Shown: positions 14,941 through 24,066, counted from the stretch's first letter. The stretch is 55,504 nt of DNA from Marinobacter vinifirmus (GCF_002258215.1 NZ_NEFY01000016.1:1-55504); one strand, 5' to 3'. The notes: generated from the sequence alone by a model not told the origin. Program-made: numbers and translations.

Positions 14941-16104
14941 TTAATTACCTTTCATGCCGGGTTGAGAAACTGAAAAGCCGGTTTCGGCGGAACTGGTCAC
15001 GTTTGCAGCTCGTTCGGTCTGGAGCCGCTCTGAAATTCGCATGGAGAGGTTTTTGGATTGGGTTTTTCGGTTGTCGATGCTGGCGTACCGGGCATCTGAT
15101 GCAGATAGCTCGGAACTCTCGGTATAGGAACGGGAGCTGGAATACAGTATGTCCTGAGAGCGACTGGTTTCCAGATCCCAGGTCTGGCCGAAAATGGAGT
15201 TGCCACGACCGTAGACGGTGAGCTCACCAATTGATGCGGTGAGTGTCTTCGGATCCACGCTGAAAGCGCCGCAGCTCCAATCATATTTGCCCTCGTACCG
15301 GTAACCGCGACTCGTCGGGACTACGCAACTCTGGCCGAGTTGCTGTTCTGCGATTTTTCGTGCTTTTACAGGTAGATCTGATCGGTCGAGGTGGGAAGCC
15401 ATTGCTCTGGCAAGGCCGATTTTCACATCTTGCCCCAGCGGAATGCTCTGACCAGAGGCGAGGGTGTCCATGGTGGCCTCTGCTACCAGCCCATACAGTG
15501 CCCAGCATGAGGCGGGCTCGACCATTCTGCCGGAATCAACTCTCATGGTTGTAGGCATCCCGGTTGTGGCCCAGTTATAGGCGGCCTGTTCCAGCTCCAC
15601 CTGACACTGGCCTAGAGTTTTCTCTTTGTTCCACGCCATACAGGCCTCAACACTGGTTACAACCGGTTTTGGCTCCAGAGAAGGAAATTGAGGTGCTTCG
15701 GGCTTTGTTACGAGAGAACAACTTCTGATGGCGGATGCGGTTGGCCCCTGAGCTGATTTGCCCCTTTCCACGTAGGCGAAAATTTCATTGAGCAGGGATA
15801 GGGGGGCGGTTTTAACGGAGATCCGGTCTGTTGCCTGCCTCTGATCTCGGTCAGAAATTTCTGCGGAATCCCGGTAAGAGTCTGTTTCTGTCGTGCGGGT
15901 TTCTTCGCCAGTCCGTTCTTCACGCCCCTTCTGGCGCTGAATTTCACGGCTGCGCTCATCGTTGATGGACTGCTCAAGCTGCGACCGGTTTTCCCTGGCT
16001 GATTTCTCACTGATGTTCGCGCTTTCCTGCGCGTACAGCTGAGAGCTGACAGTCAGCGCCGCCACTCCCAGCAACACCGTTCTGGAGAGAATATTGGGTT
16101 TCAC
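14941..16104 (-). CDS. secreted hypothetical protein of the mobile element
   Basis: A 387-residue protein with a classical signal peptide (MKPNILSRTVLLGVAALTVS, probable cleavage after LYA near residue 25). After it come a charged Q/E/R-rich helical stretch (about 30-85) and a folded part with several cysteines (in SCSLV, EACMAW, GQCQVE, ASCWAL, QSCVVP and WSCGAF), consistent with disulphides in the periplasm. The start is a GTG at 16104 with GGAGG six nt upstream. Transcription comes from a CACATGTG/CUP-like promoter at 16171-16221. No family is recognised. Confidence 0.62.
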   Translation of the reverse strand: MKPNILSRTVLLGVAALTVSSQLYAQESANISEKSARENRSQLEQSINDERSREIQRQKGREERTGEETRTTETDSYRDSAEISDRDQRQATDRISVKTAPLSLLNEIFAYVERGKSAQGPTASAIRSCSLVTKPEAPQFPSLEPKPVVTSVEACMAWNKEKTLGQCQVELEQAAYNWATTGMPTTMRVDSGRMVEPASCWALYGLVAEATMDTLASGQSIPLGQDVKIGLARAMASHLDRSDLPVKARKIAEQQLGQSCVVPTSRGYRYEGKYDWSCGAFSVDPKTLTASIGELTVYGRGNSIFGQTWDLETSRSQDILYSSSRSYTESSELSASDARYASIDNRKTQSKNLSMRISERLQTERAANVTSSAETGFSVSQPGMKGN

Positions 16105-16170
16105 TGAACACCTCCTCGGTTTGTGCGTTCAGCAATATTTTCTCGCAGAGGTCACAAAACCGAGGGGTCT

Positions 16171-16221
16171 GGAATTGCCCAATTTGGGCGCATGATCAAG
16201 CAAAAACTTTCACATGTGAAA
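16171..16221 (-). promoter_or_regulatory. promoter with CACATGTG palindrome and CUP-like element, copy C
   Basis: On the minus strand, TTTCACATGTGAAA (16221-16208) is followed by CTTGATCATG and GCGCCCAAATTGGGCAATTC (from 16191). A -35 box TTCACA and a weak -10 box GATCAT are 17 bp apart. The element starts 87 nt before the GTG at 16104. The arrangement copies that at 11531-11580. Confidence 0.65.
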
Positions 16222-16306
16222 CTTCGAGACGCTACGAGTAGCAACAAACATAGCCAGAAAACAGGTAACATTGCCCAAAAAGATGCTGGACTAAGGAGTA
16301 GTTAGC

Positions 16307-19300
16307 TTGGAAGCCATTGCAGATTCTTCCGCTGTAGCTGAGTTTCTCAAACGTTGGGATGGAAATACCGGTAGTGAACGCGCGAATTTTCAGTCATTCA
16401 TGCGCGACCTGTGTACTCTGCTGGACTTACCCCATCCAGATCCTGGCGAGGGCGATACCAGCCAAAACGCCTACGTCTTTGAACGGTTCATCTCATCGGC
16501 TCGTGTCGATGGTAATACCGACAACCGGTACATCGACTTGTATCGTCGGGACTGCTTTGTACTGGAAGGAAAGCAAACCGGTAAAGAGTTGGCATCTCGG
16601 AGCCAGCAAAATGCCATTAATGCAGCGGTAGCGCAGGCTGAACGATACATTCGAGGGTTACCGCAGGAAGAAGTAGAACATGGTCGCCCGCCGTTCATCG
16701 TGATCGTGGATGTTGGCAATGCTATCTACACATATTCAGAGTTCACCCGTACCGGCGGAAACTATGTTCCTTTCCCTGATCCACGGCATTATGAGATCCG
16801 TTTGGAGGATTTGTATAAGCCAGAGATCCAACACCGTCTCAGGCAACTATGGTTAGCGCCTGATCAACTGGATCCCAGCAAGCATGCTGCAAGGGTTACC
16901 CGAGAAGTCAGTACAAAATTGGCCGAGCTGGCAAAGTCTTTGGAACAGAGTGGCTACGATGTTGAGCGGGTAGCCAGTTTCCTAAAACGCTGTCTCTTCA
17001 CCATGTTTGCTGAAGATGTTGAGTTACTGCCCAAGGCATCCTTCCAGAATCTTCTGATCGACATTAAAGATCGGAACCCGGAAGCCTTCCCCCATGCAGT
17101 TAAGGTCCTTTGGGAAACCATGAATGCCGGGGGCTATAGTGAACGCTTGATGCAAACGGTTAAGCGCTTCAATGGTGGATTATTCAAAAATATCGACCCT
17201 ATTCCTCTCAACGTACAGCAGATCCAGTTGCTGATTGATGCAGCCAAAGCTGACTGGCGTTTTGTTGAACCCGCTATATTCGGTACGTTGTTGGAGCGGG
17301 CGCTAGACCCCCGTGAGCGCCATAAGCTTGGTGCTCATTATACTCCGCGAGCCTATGTCGAACGCCTCGTAATGCCCACGTTGATTGACCCCTTGCGTGA
17401 ACAGTGGGGTGATGTTCGTGGTGCCGCCGAAACTTTGTTGCGTCAGGGCAAAGCTGACAAGGCTTTGCAGGAAGTCCGAGCTTTCCACTACCAACTATGT
17501 GAGACCCGTGTACTCGATCCAGCCTGTGGTAGTGCCAACTTCTTGTACGTTGCTTTGGAACACATGAAACGACTGGAGGGAGAGGTTCTGGGTTTTATTT
17601 CAGAGCTAACCCAAGGCCAGGGCGTTTTGGAAAGTGAGGGTTTGACGGTGGATCCCCACCAATTTCTCGGTCTCGAAATAAATCCTCGTGCTGCACAGAT
17701 TGCCGAGCTCGTGCTATGGATTGGTTACCTTCAATGGCATTACAGGTTGAATGACCGACTGGATCTTCCTGAGCCTATCCTCCGTGACTTCAAGAATATT
17801 GAGTGCCGTGACGCCCTGATTGAATACGATAGCCGGGAACCGAAGTTGGATGAAAACGGAGAGCCGGTGACTATCTGGGATGGCATCAGCATGAAGGTCA
17901 GCCCAACGACTGGTGAGCTGATTCCGGATGAAACCGGTAGGGCAAAGGTGTACCGCTATCACAATCCTCGTAAAGCGAAGTGGCCGAAGGCTGAGTACAT
18001 AATAGGAAACCCACCATTTATTGGTGATAAAGCTATGCGTAGGGCTTTGGGTAACGGCTACGTAGATGCGTTGCGAAAGGTTTGGAAGGAGCTTCCAGAA
18101 TCCACAGATTTTGTTATGTATTGGTGGCACATCGCAGCAACTCAAGTTAGAAACGGAGAGTGTAAACGTTTTGGATTTATAACAACGAACAGTCTGCGCC
18201 AAACGTTCAACAGACGTGTCATGGAGCCCCATCTATCCGACACTAAAAGCCCTGTTTCGCTAGCTTTCGCCATACCTGACCATCCTTGGGTTGACGCTAA
18301 TGATGGCGCAGCTGTGCGTATTGCTATGACTGTTGCTACAGCTGGTGAACGATCAGGAATACTAAAAAAGGTTCTAAGGGAAGTTAAAGATACTGACGAT
18401 GCGAGAGCCGTCTCCCTAAACTCAAGGAACGGGAAGATCTATTCAGATTTAAGCGTTGGAGCTAATGTAGCCGGATCCCAGAAATTGAAAGCAAATTCCG
18501 GCATTTCATCAAATGGTGTAATGCTTGCGGGTTCAGGTTTTATCGTTAGTGAAGAGCAAGCACAGAGTCTGGGCTTTGGGATCAAGCCAGAAACTGAAAA
18601 TGTAATCAGAAAGTATCGAAATGGGAGGGATTTGGCTCAGAAACCAAGAGAAGTGATGGTGATCGACTTATTTGGCATGGAGCCACCAGAGATTCGCGCT
18701 CAATATCCAGCCATTTATCAATGGGTTTCCGAGCGAGTGAAGCCTGAAAGAGATAATAATCGTCGAAAAAAGCTAAAAGAAAATTGGTGGATATTTGGTG
18801 AAGCGCGCGTTAACTGGCGCCTTATGAGTAGGGGACTAACTCGTTATATAAGTACAGTTGAAACAATGAAGCATCGTTTATTTTGCTTCCTTAGTTCGGA
18901 CATTTTACCCGACCATAAATTAGTGAACCTTGCCCTCGATTCAGCTTCAGACCTTGGGGTTCTAACAAGCAGAATCCATTCTTGCTGGGCAATGGCGACC
19001 GGAAGTTGGTTAGGGGTCGGCAACGATTCCGTCTATGCAAAATCAAGATGCTTCGAGACCTTCCCATTTCCCGACAACGCGGCCAAAGAGTTGCAAGACG
19101 CTGGTCATTTAGCTGAATCTATCGATAATCACCGAAAGCAGCAGCAACAAGAACATCCATCATTGACCCTCACTGGCATGTACAACGTGCTGGAAAAGCT
19201 CCGTACTGGCCAAGAACTCACAGACAAAGAAAAGATTACCCATCATCAAGGCTTGGTTTCTGTCCTAAGAGAGCTCCACGACGATTTGGATCGAGCGGTA

Positions 19301-19777
19301 TTCGAGGCTTATGGGTGGGGTGACATAGCAGATAAATTGGTCGGACTTCCTGGGGCGACCTCACCATTACCTCAAAAATCAGCGGAACAGCTGGAGGCGG
19401 AAGAAGAGCTCCTAATGCGTTTGGTAGCGCTTAATAAACAACGTGCCGAGGAAGAATCACGGGGCATCGTTCGCTGGTTACGTCCGGAGTATCAAGCACC
19501 CGACGCTGTGCAGACTGAGGTGGATGTTGCACCGAAAACCGCTGTTGAGGAAAAGAAAGCGTCCACCAGTAAAGGTAAAGGCACTTTCCCGAAGGCAATA
19601 CCTGATCAACTAAGGGTTCTTCGAGAGGCGTTAGCCGAGCGGTCTCATACCACTGAAAGTCTGGCTGAGTTATTCAAGCGAAAACCCAAGAAGTCAGTTG
19701 AAGAAGGTCTCCAGTCACTCGCTGCCGTTGGCATAGCCGAGTTTGATGCAGAGAAAGCGACTTGGCACATAGTCTAG
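16307..19777 (+). CDS. MmeI-like (type IIL) restriction-modification enzyme
   Basis: A 1156-residue single-chain enzyme that would both methylate and cut DNA at its target. The N-terminal part has a D-ExK nuclease motif (D77 and E87-G-K89 in YIDLYRRDCFVLEGKQ). A helical spacer follows, with GAHYTPRAYVERLV, then an N6-adenine methyltransferase domain with SAM motif DPACGS (404-409) and catalytic NPPF (568-571). A target-recognition region and a C-terminal winged-helix-like tail complete it. The start is a TTG with GGAG eight nt upstream. MmeI itself is 919 residues; this is a longer relative. Codon use is AT-richer than the core genome, fitting transfer. Confidence 0.85.
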   Translation: MEAIADSSAVAEFLKRWDGNTGSERANFQSFMRDLCTLLDLPHPDPGEGDTSQNAYVFERFISSARVDGNTDNRYIDLYRRDCFVLEGKQTGKELASRSQQNAINAAVAQAERYIRGLPQEEVEHGRPPFIVIVDVGNAIYTYSEFTRTGGNYVPFPDPRHYEIRLEDLYKPEIQHRLRQLWLAPDQLDPSKHAARVTREVSTKLAELAKSLEQSGYDVERVASFLKRCLFTMFAEDVELLPKASFQNLLIDIKDRNPEAFPHAVKVLWETMNAGGYSERLMQTVKRFNGGLFKNIDPIPLNVQQIQLLIDAAKADWRFVEPAIFGTLLERALDPRERHKLGAHYTPRAYVERLVMPTLIDPLREQWGDVRGAAETLLRQGKADKALQEVRAFHYQLCETRVLDPACGSANFLYVALEHMKRLEGEVLGFISELTQGQGVLESEGLTVDPHQFLGLEINPRAAQIAELVLWIGYLQWHYRLNDRLDLPEPILRDFKNIECRDALIEYDSREPKLDENGEPVTIWDGISMKVSPTTGELIPDETGRAKVYRYHNPRKAKWPKAEYIIGNPPFIGDKAMRRALGNGYVDALRKVWKELPESTDFVMYWWHIAATQVRNGECKRFGFITTNSLRQTFNRRVMEPHLSDTKSPVSLAFAIPDHPWVDANDGAAVRIAMTVATAGERSGILKKVLREVKDTDDARAVSLNSRNGKIYSDLSVGANVAGSQKLKANSGISSNGVMLAGSGFIVSEEQAQSLGFGIKPETENVIRKYRNGRDLAQKPREVMVIDLFGMEPPEIRAQYPAIYQWVSERVKPERDNNRRKKLKENWWIFGEARVNWRLMSRGLTRYISTVETMKHRLFCFLSSDILPDHKLVNLALDSASDLGVLTSRIHSCWAMATGSWLGVGNDSVYAKSRCFETFPFPDNAAKELQDAGHLAESIDNHRKQQQQEHPSLTLTGMYNVLEKLRTGQELTDKEKITHHQGLVSVLRELHDDLDRAVFEAYGWGDIADKLVGLPGATSPLPQKSAEQLEAEEELLMRLVALNKQRAEEESRGIVRWLRPEYQAPDAVQTEVDVAPKTAVEEKKASTSKGKGTFPKAIPDQLRVLREALAERSHTTESLAELFKRKPKKSVEEGLQSLAAVGIAEFDAEKATWHIV

Positions 19778-19799
19778 GGCCATTCGGCATGAGCGCGTT

Positions 19800-20240
19800 A
19801 TGAATCACTTGATCCTCCTGATCAAAGTTCGGTCGTTACAGAAGGCTCGCCGCGACAATTTTCAGAGCCTCCAAAAACGATTGCGAGAGGCAAAGGAGCG
19901 CAGAGTCAGTAATGACGAAATAGCCAGCATATACGCTGATCATGGGCCGGAAGACTCTCTCTATGAGGCTGAAATCCACCATTTGTGGACGCGGTATCTC
20001 CAAGAAAGAGCGGAGCGGTTGATGTTGCCGCTCCCGTCGCTTGAAGATGAGTCATCCTGGGAAAAATCGCACGTTGTGCCAGGCTATTTGCTCACTAGAA
20101 AAGGTATCGATGAGGTTCGAAAGTCAATCAGGAATGAAGTCCAAGAGAGGAGATCTGGTTGGCTTACGTGGTTAGCTGCACTGACCGGTTTGATTGGTGC
20201 TATCAGTGGCCTGGTTGCGGTTGTACGTTCGGTTTCCTGA
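19800..20240 (+). CDS. hypothetical protein with C-terminal membrane helix
   Basis: A 146-residue protein, 22 nt after the MmeI-like gene. The first 115 residues are charged and helical (KVRSLQKARRDNFQSLQKRL...). The last 25 form a transmembrane helix (WLTWLAALTGLIGAISGLVA) with a short end, giving a tail-anchored topology. No family is recognised. Its place after a restriction enzyme suggests a defence role such as a membrane effector, but this is inference. No clear ribosome-binding site is seen, so translation may be coupled or the start may differ. Confidence 0.5.
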   Translation: MNHLILLIKVRSLQKARRDNFQSLQKRLREAKERRVSNDEIASIYADHGPEDSLYEAEIHHLWTRYLQERAERLMLPLPSLEDESSWEKSHVVPGYLLTRKGIDEVRKSIRNEVQERRSGWLTWLAALTGLIGAISGLVAVVRSVS

Positions 20241-20340
20241 GCAAAGTTTTGGTTCTGTGTGGTCGAGTCACGAACGTGACAACATGGATAGGTTGGTAAA
20301 GTGACCAAACGAGATGTCGAATTAAGCAAAGGAGAAGTTC

Positions 20341-20664
20341 ATGGCAAGTCGCAGGCAATCGCTCGTAAGGCTCAGGGAAATCATAGAACACCACTCCCAA
20401 AACCAAACAGATATGCCATTCCGCAACATGTTCGCCACCGCTTGCTATCTGTCTGTGATTGGTGAGGATCGAGCAGCTCGAAAGCAGCTGAAAAGCCTTT
20501 TTGATTGGTTAGGCTGGGACAATCGGAGAACTTATTTTAGTGCCATACTTGAATCTTTATCGGAATTTGCCCCGGAGTATGCGTCTGAAATAGCCGCCAA
20601 CCAAGAAATCAACAAGCTCTTATACAGAGCTGAGGCTTCGAGCAGCTGTGGTGGCAAAAACTGA
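20341..20664 (+). CDS. hypothetical protein
   Basis: A 107-residue, mainly helical protein of unknown family with a good AAAGGAG ribosome-binding site six nt before the ATG. It has no signal peptide or membrane segment. Segments such as NMFATACYLSVIGEDRAARK look like a small all-alpha domain. It follows the tail-anchored protein by 100 nt on the same strand and may belong to the same accessory island. Confidence 0.5.
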   Translation: MASRRQSLVRLREIIEHHSQNQTDMPFRNMFATACYLSVIGEDRAARKQLKSLFDWLGWDNRRTYFSAILESLSEFAPEYASEIAANQEINKLLYRAEASSSCGGKN

Positions 20665-21004
20665 TTGTTGTGTTACGGTCTTGAGGGGGCAGTCAAAGAT
20701 TCCGCGACTGATCCAGACCGACATGGATATGTCAGGCGAACGCGACACCTGCATAGTGGTGTGACCAGCCAAGGAGAGGCTTGGCATCCCTTCCTTTTAC
20801 TCCGCCAATGTATGTCTCAGTTTGTTCTATTTAAGGCAGGATCGTGCCAGAATAATGCGTTGGTCTTTAAGCCTAAAAGCTTTTAAATCAGTGGGTTACG
20901 CGAGGCATCATTTTCATTTTTTGATCCCTATTTGATTCCTAAGTTTCGCAAATCACTGTTTATCAATGACTTTTTAGATTCTGCATCGGAAAATAGGAAC
21001 AACC
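20665..21004. other. gene-free junction between accessory island and core genome
   Basis: No supported gene lies here; a 73-codon frame from 20665 has no ribosome-binding site or family resemblance. Composition becomes AT-rich towards 20,900-21,000. The boundary of transferred DNA probably falls in or near this stretch. The short sequence TACTCCGCCA near 20799 recalls a tRNA 3' end, but no tRNA arm pattern supports it. Confidence 0.4.
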
Positions 21005-21668
21005 ATGAAAAACAACTCCCGGAACACCATTGGCTTATTCACCCTGTTCGCGGCGCTGGTGCTGACCGGCTGCAGCACCGTGTACTACAACACCATGGAA
21101 AAGCTCGGGTTCGAGAAGCGCGATATCCTGGTCGACCGGGTCGAGAATGCCCGGGATGCCCAGACAGATGGATGCCCAGGAAACCTTCCGCTCGTCGCTG
21201 GAACGGTTCCAGAGTGTGGTGGCCATTCCCGACACTGAATTGAAGGCGAAGTACGAAGAAATCCGCGATGCCTATGAAGACAGCGAAGATGCTGCCGAGA
21301 AAGTCCGGGACCGGATCGACAGCGTCGAGGATGTGGCGGGTGCCCTGTTTGCCGAGTGGGAAGACGAACTGGACCTGTACGAAAGCGCATCCCTGCGCCG
21401 CAGCAGCGAGCAGCAACTGCAGGAAACCCGCAATCAGTACGGGCAGCTGATTAACCGGATGCACCAGGCGGAATCCCGCATGGATCCGGTGCTTCAGGCG
21501 TTTGAAGACCAGGTGTTGTACCTCAAGCATAACCTGAATGCCCAGGCCATCGGTGCGCTGGAAACGGAGCTGGGTAAAATCCGCAGTGATGTCGACAGCC
21601 TGATCCGCAACATGGAAGCCTCTATCGCCGAATCCGAAGCCTTTATCCGCCGCTTTCGGGATCAATAA
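21005..21668 (+). pseudogene. DUF2959-type lipoprotein gene, frameshifted
   Basis: The gene is split in two frames. The first part (from 21005) encodes a lipoprotein signal (VLTGC) and the conserved start STVYYNTMEKLGFEKRDILV. At 21167-21174 the tetranucleotide GATG occurs twice in tandem, which shifts the frame and leads to a stop at 21238. The second part (to 21668) continues in another frame with AQETFRSSLERFQSVV and a long coiled-coil ending FIRRFRDQ. Removing one GATG restores a single protein of about 220 residues. The result is either a real inactivating mutation, a phase-variable site or a sequencing error. The family's function is unknown. Confidence 0.8.
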
Positions 21669-21749
21669 CCCCGGCGAAAAAGTGGCAATGGTGTAACTGT
21701 TCCAGTTTTTGGCACACATTGTTCCAGTTAACTTGCTGTAATTCTCAAT

Positions 21750-21764
21750 TGATAACAAATATCA
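21750..21764. promoter_or_regulatory. Fur box upstream of the TonB-dependent receptor
   Basis: TGATAACAAATATCA matches the 15-bp Fur consensus TGATAATNATTATCA at 12 of 14 defined positions. It lies 42 nt before the receptor start codon, in the expected promoter region, which implies repression by iron. Confidence 0.7.
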
Positions 21765-21805
21765 TTCGCTCCTGAAATTCATTACTTAATTTTTGGGAGC
21801 GACAC

Positions 21806-23998
21806 ATGGTGTTCAGGTCTTCATTGCTGGCGACCTCGGTTGCGGTAATCTCTGCCGCTTATTCACTGCAGGCCACTGCGCAGCCGGTGCAAATGGACGA
21901 GCTGGTGGTCTCCGCCGCCGGTTTTGAGCAGAAGGTTACCGATGCACCGGCGAGCATCAGTGTGATCAATCAGCAAAGCCTGCAGCAGAGTCAGTTTTCC
22001 AACCTGGGGGAAGCGCTCGAAACGGTAGAGGGTGTGGACGTCCGCCAGAGCACCGGCAAAACCGGCGGCCTGAACGTCAGCATTCGGGGCCTGCCCAGTG
22101 AATACACCCTGATCCTTATTGATGGCCGTCGCCAGAACCCACCGGGTGACGTTACCCCGAACGGATTCGGCGACACCTCCACCAGTTTCATTCCGCCCCT
22201 TTCCGCCATTGAGCGTATCGAAGTCATTCGTGGCCCCATGTCTACTCTCTATGGTTCCGATGCCATCGGCGGTGTGGTCAACATCATCACCAAGAAAGTC
22301 TCGGATGAGTGGACAGGCTCGGTCACCCTGGAGCATACCTTCCAGGAAAACCGGGACTATGGTGATACCGGCAAGACCAGTTTCTACACCAGCGGTCCGT
22401 TGATCGAGAACGTATTGGGGCTGGCCTTACGGGGCAGCGTGCTCGACCGGGAAGCGGCCGACCTGGACTTTGAAGACGGTAGCGAGGCACCCAAGCGCGG
22501 TGTTGCACCGGTGGATGGCCGCAATCATACCCTGGGTGCCCGCCTGACCCTGGTGCCGGCCGCCGGCCACGAGTTCTATCTGGATGTGGAGCAGGGCCGT
22601 CAGGTTTACAACAACGAGTCCTGTCAGCTTGGTACGCTGGATGGCCGGGACCGCAGTTGTGGAGACGACCCTGGTGTGGCGAACGGCTATTCCGATGAAC
22701 TGCGTTTCAACCGGGATCAGGTGGCGCTGGGTCACTCAAGCCAGCTTGGCTTTGGCACCTGGAGCAATGACCTGACCTACAACGTGACCGAAACTGAAGG
22801 CCGGACCCTGCCGGGGACTATCGGTGCTGCTTACGACGCCCCTTACCAGAACCTGGTGGGTGGTGCCGAGCGGGAACTGGAATCCAAAGACACCGTCTTT
22901 GACACCAAGCTGGTCGCTCCGCTAACCGATAACCATATCGCCACCTTCGGGGCTCAGTACCGGGACACCGAACTGACCGACGGCATTGCCGACACGACCT
23001 TTGAGCAGAATTCCTGGGCGGTTTTTGCCGAAGACGAGTGGTATCTGAGAGACGACCTGGCGCTGACGCTGGGCGGTCGCTATGAAGACCACGATGCCTT
23101 CTCCGGCCACTTTACGCCACGAGCCTACCTGGTGTGGAACAGCACACCGTCCTGGACCTTCAAGGGCGGGGTCAGTCAGGGGTATCGTACGCCGGACATC
23201 AACGATCTCCACGATGGCATCAACGGTGTCACAGGACAGGGTGAAGATATCACCATCGGTACTCCGGACCTGGAGCCGGAGAAGAGCACTAACTACGAAG
23301 CCGGCGCCTACTTTGACAACCTTGAGGGCTTCAAGGCTAATGCCACCGTGTTCTTCACACGCTTTGAGGACAAGATTGATGATGGCTCAGAGGTGACCAT
23401 CAGCGGTGATCCCCGGATTCCCGATGGCACCTACGATCAGCTGGATAACATCGGCAAGGCGGAAACCCGGGGTATCGAGCTGGCCTCCAGCTGGCAGTTT
23501 GCCCCGGACTGGAGCCTTCGCGGCAACTACACGTATACCGATTCTGAGCAGAAAAGCGGTGACAACAAGGGTGAAAAGCTGACCAACACACCCGAACATG
23601 TGCTGCACGCCCGGCTTAACTGGCAGGCAACAGCCAAACTGGGGTTGTGGCTGTCAGGCGAATACCGGGGCGAGCGCACCCGCGACCTGAAGACCCGGGA
23701 AAACCTGAGTACGGAAGAGCAGGCCATTGACCAACAGGTGGGAGAGCTGAGCGATTATGCGCTGTTCCATCTGGGTGGCTCTTACCAGGCCAGCGACAAG
23801 GTTCGACTGACGGCGACCATCTACAACCTGTTTGACAAGGACTTCCTCGAGGGCAGCAATTACAGCTATATCAACGCGGACGGTGACCAGGTAACCGACT
23901 GGGCATCCGATTACATCTACGTGTTCCGAGGCATGGCCAGCGGGGGTACGGTGGAAGAGGGCCGCCGCCTGTGGCTGTCTGCCACGGTGGATTTCTGA
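21806..23998 (+). CDS. TonB-dependent outer-membrane receptor (siderophore type)
   Basis: A 730-residue outer-membrane receptor. A signal peptide (about residues 1-25, ending QATA) is followed by a TonB-box-like DELVVSA, a plug domain (about 40-155, with GKTGGLNVSIRGLPSEYTLI and LYGSDAIGGVVNIITKK) and a beta-barrel ending in a terminal aromatic (SATVDF). Plug motifs resemble catecholate siderophore receptors of the FepA/IrgA/CirA kind. It would import a ferric siderophore using TonB energy. A Fur-like box upstream and a terminator downstream show a single-gene, iron-repressed unit. The exact ligand cannot be read from sequence. Confidence 0.88.
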   Translation: MVFRSSLLATSVAVISAAYSLQATAQPVQMDELVVSAAGFEQKVTDAPASISVINQQSLQQSQFSNLGEALETVEGVDVRQSTGKTGGLNVSIRGLPSEYTLILIDGRRQNPPGDVTPNGFGDTSTSFIPPLSAIERIEVIRGPMSTLYGSDAIGGVVNIITKKVSDEWTGSVTLEHTFQENRDYGDTGKTSFYTSGPLIENVLGLALRGSVLDREAADLDFEDGSEAPKRGVAPVDGRNHTLGARLTLVPAAGHEFYLDVEQGRQVYNNESCQLGTLDGRDRSCGDDPGVANGYSDELRFNRDQVALGHSSQLGFGTWSNDLTYNVTETEGRTLPGTIGAAYDAPYQNLVGGAERELESKDTVFDTKLVAPLTDNHIATFGAQYRDTELTDGIADTTFEQNSWAVFAEDEWYLRDDLALTLGGRYEDHDAFSGHFTPRAYLVWNSTPSWTFKGGVSQGYRTPDINDLHDGINGVTGQGEDITIGTPDLEPEKSTNYEAGAYFDNLEGFKANATVFFTRFEDKIDDGSEVTISGDPRIPDGTYDQLDNIGKAETRGIELASSWQFAPDWSLRGNYTYTDSEQKSGDNKGEKLTNTPEHVLHARLNWQATAKLGLWLSGEYRGERTRDLKTRENLSTEEQAIDQQVGELSDYALFHLGGSYQASDKVRLTATIYNLFDKDFLEGSNYSYINADGDQVTDWASDYIYVFRGMASGGTVEEGRRLWLSATVDF

Positions 23999-24033
23999 GT
24001 TATCCACAGCTTCTGTTAATAAAATCCGACAAC

Positions 24034-24066
24034 GTAAAAAGGGAAGCCAGGTGCTTCCCCTTTTTT
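24034..24066 (+). terminator. intrinsic terminator after the TonB receptor gene
   Basis: AAAAAGGGAAGC and GCTTCCCCTTTTTT form a stem with loop CAGGT, followed by six T. Confidence 0.9.

Noticed and set aside
20795..20810. TACTCCGCCA resembling a tRNA 3' end, which could mark an attachment site
   Set aside because: No T-arm (GGTTCRANNCC) or other tRNA feature is next to it and no second copy was noticed at the left side.
20665..20886. A 73-codon frame after the 107-residue gene
   Set aside because: No ribosome-binding site, no recognisable pattern, probably chance.
23999..24020. Extra TTATCCACA-type DnaA boxes (about 24000, 24310, 28606, 34580, 50660)
   Set aside because: They are single and scattered, several inside genes, and show that the word alone is weak evidence for an origin.
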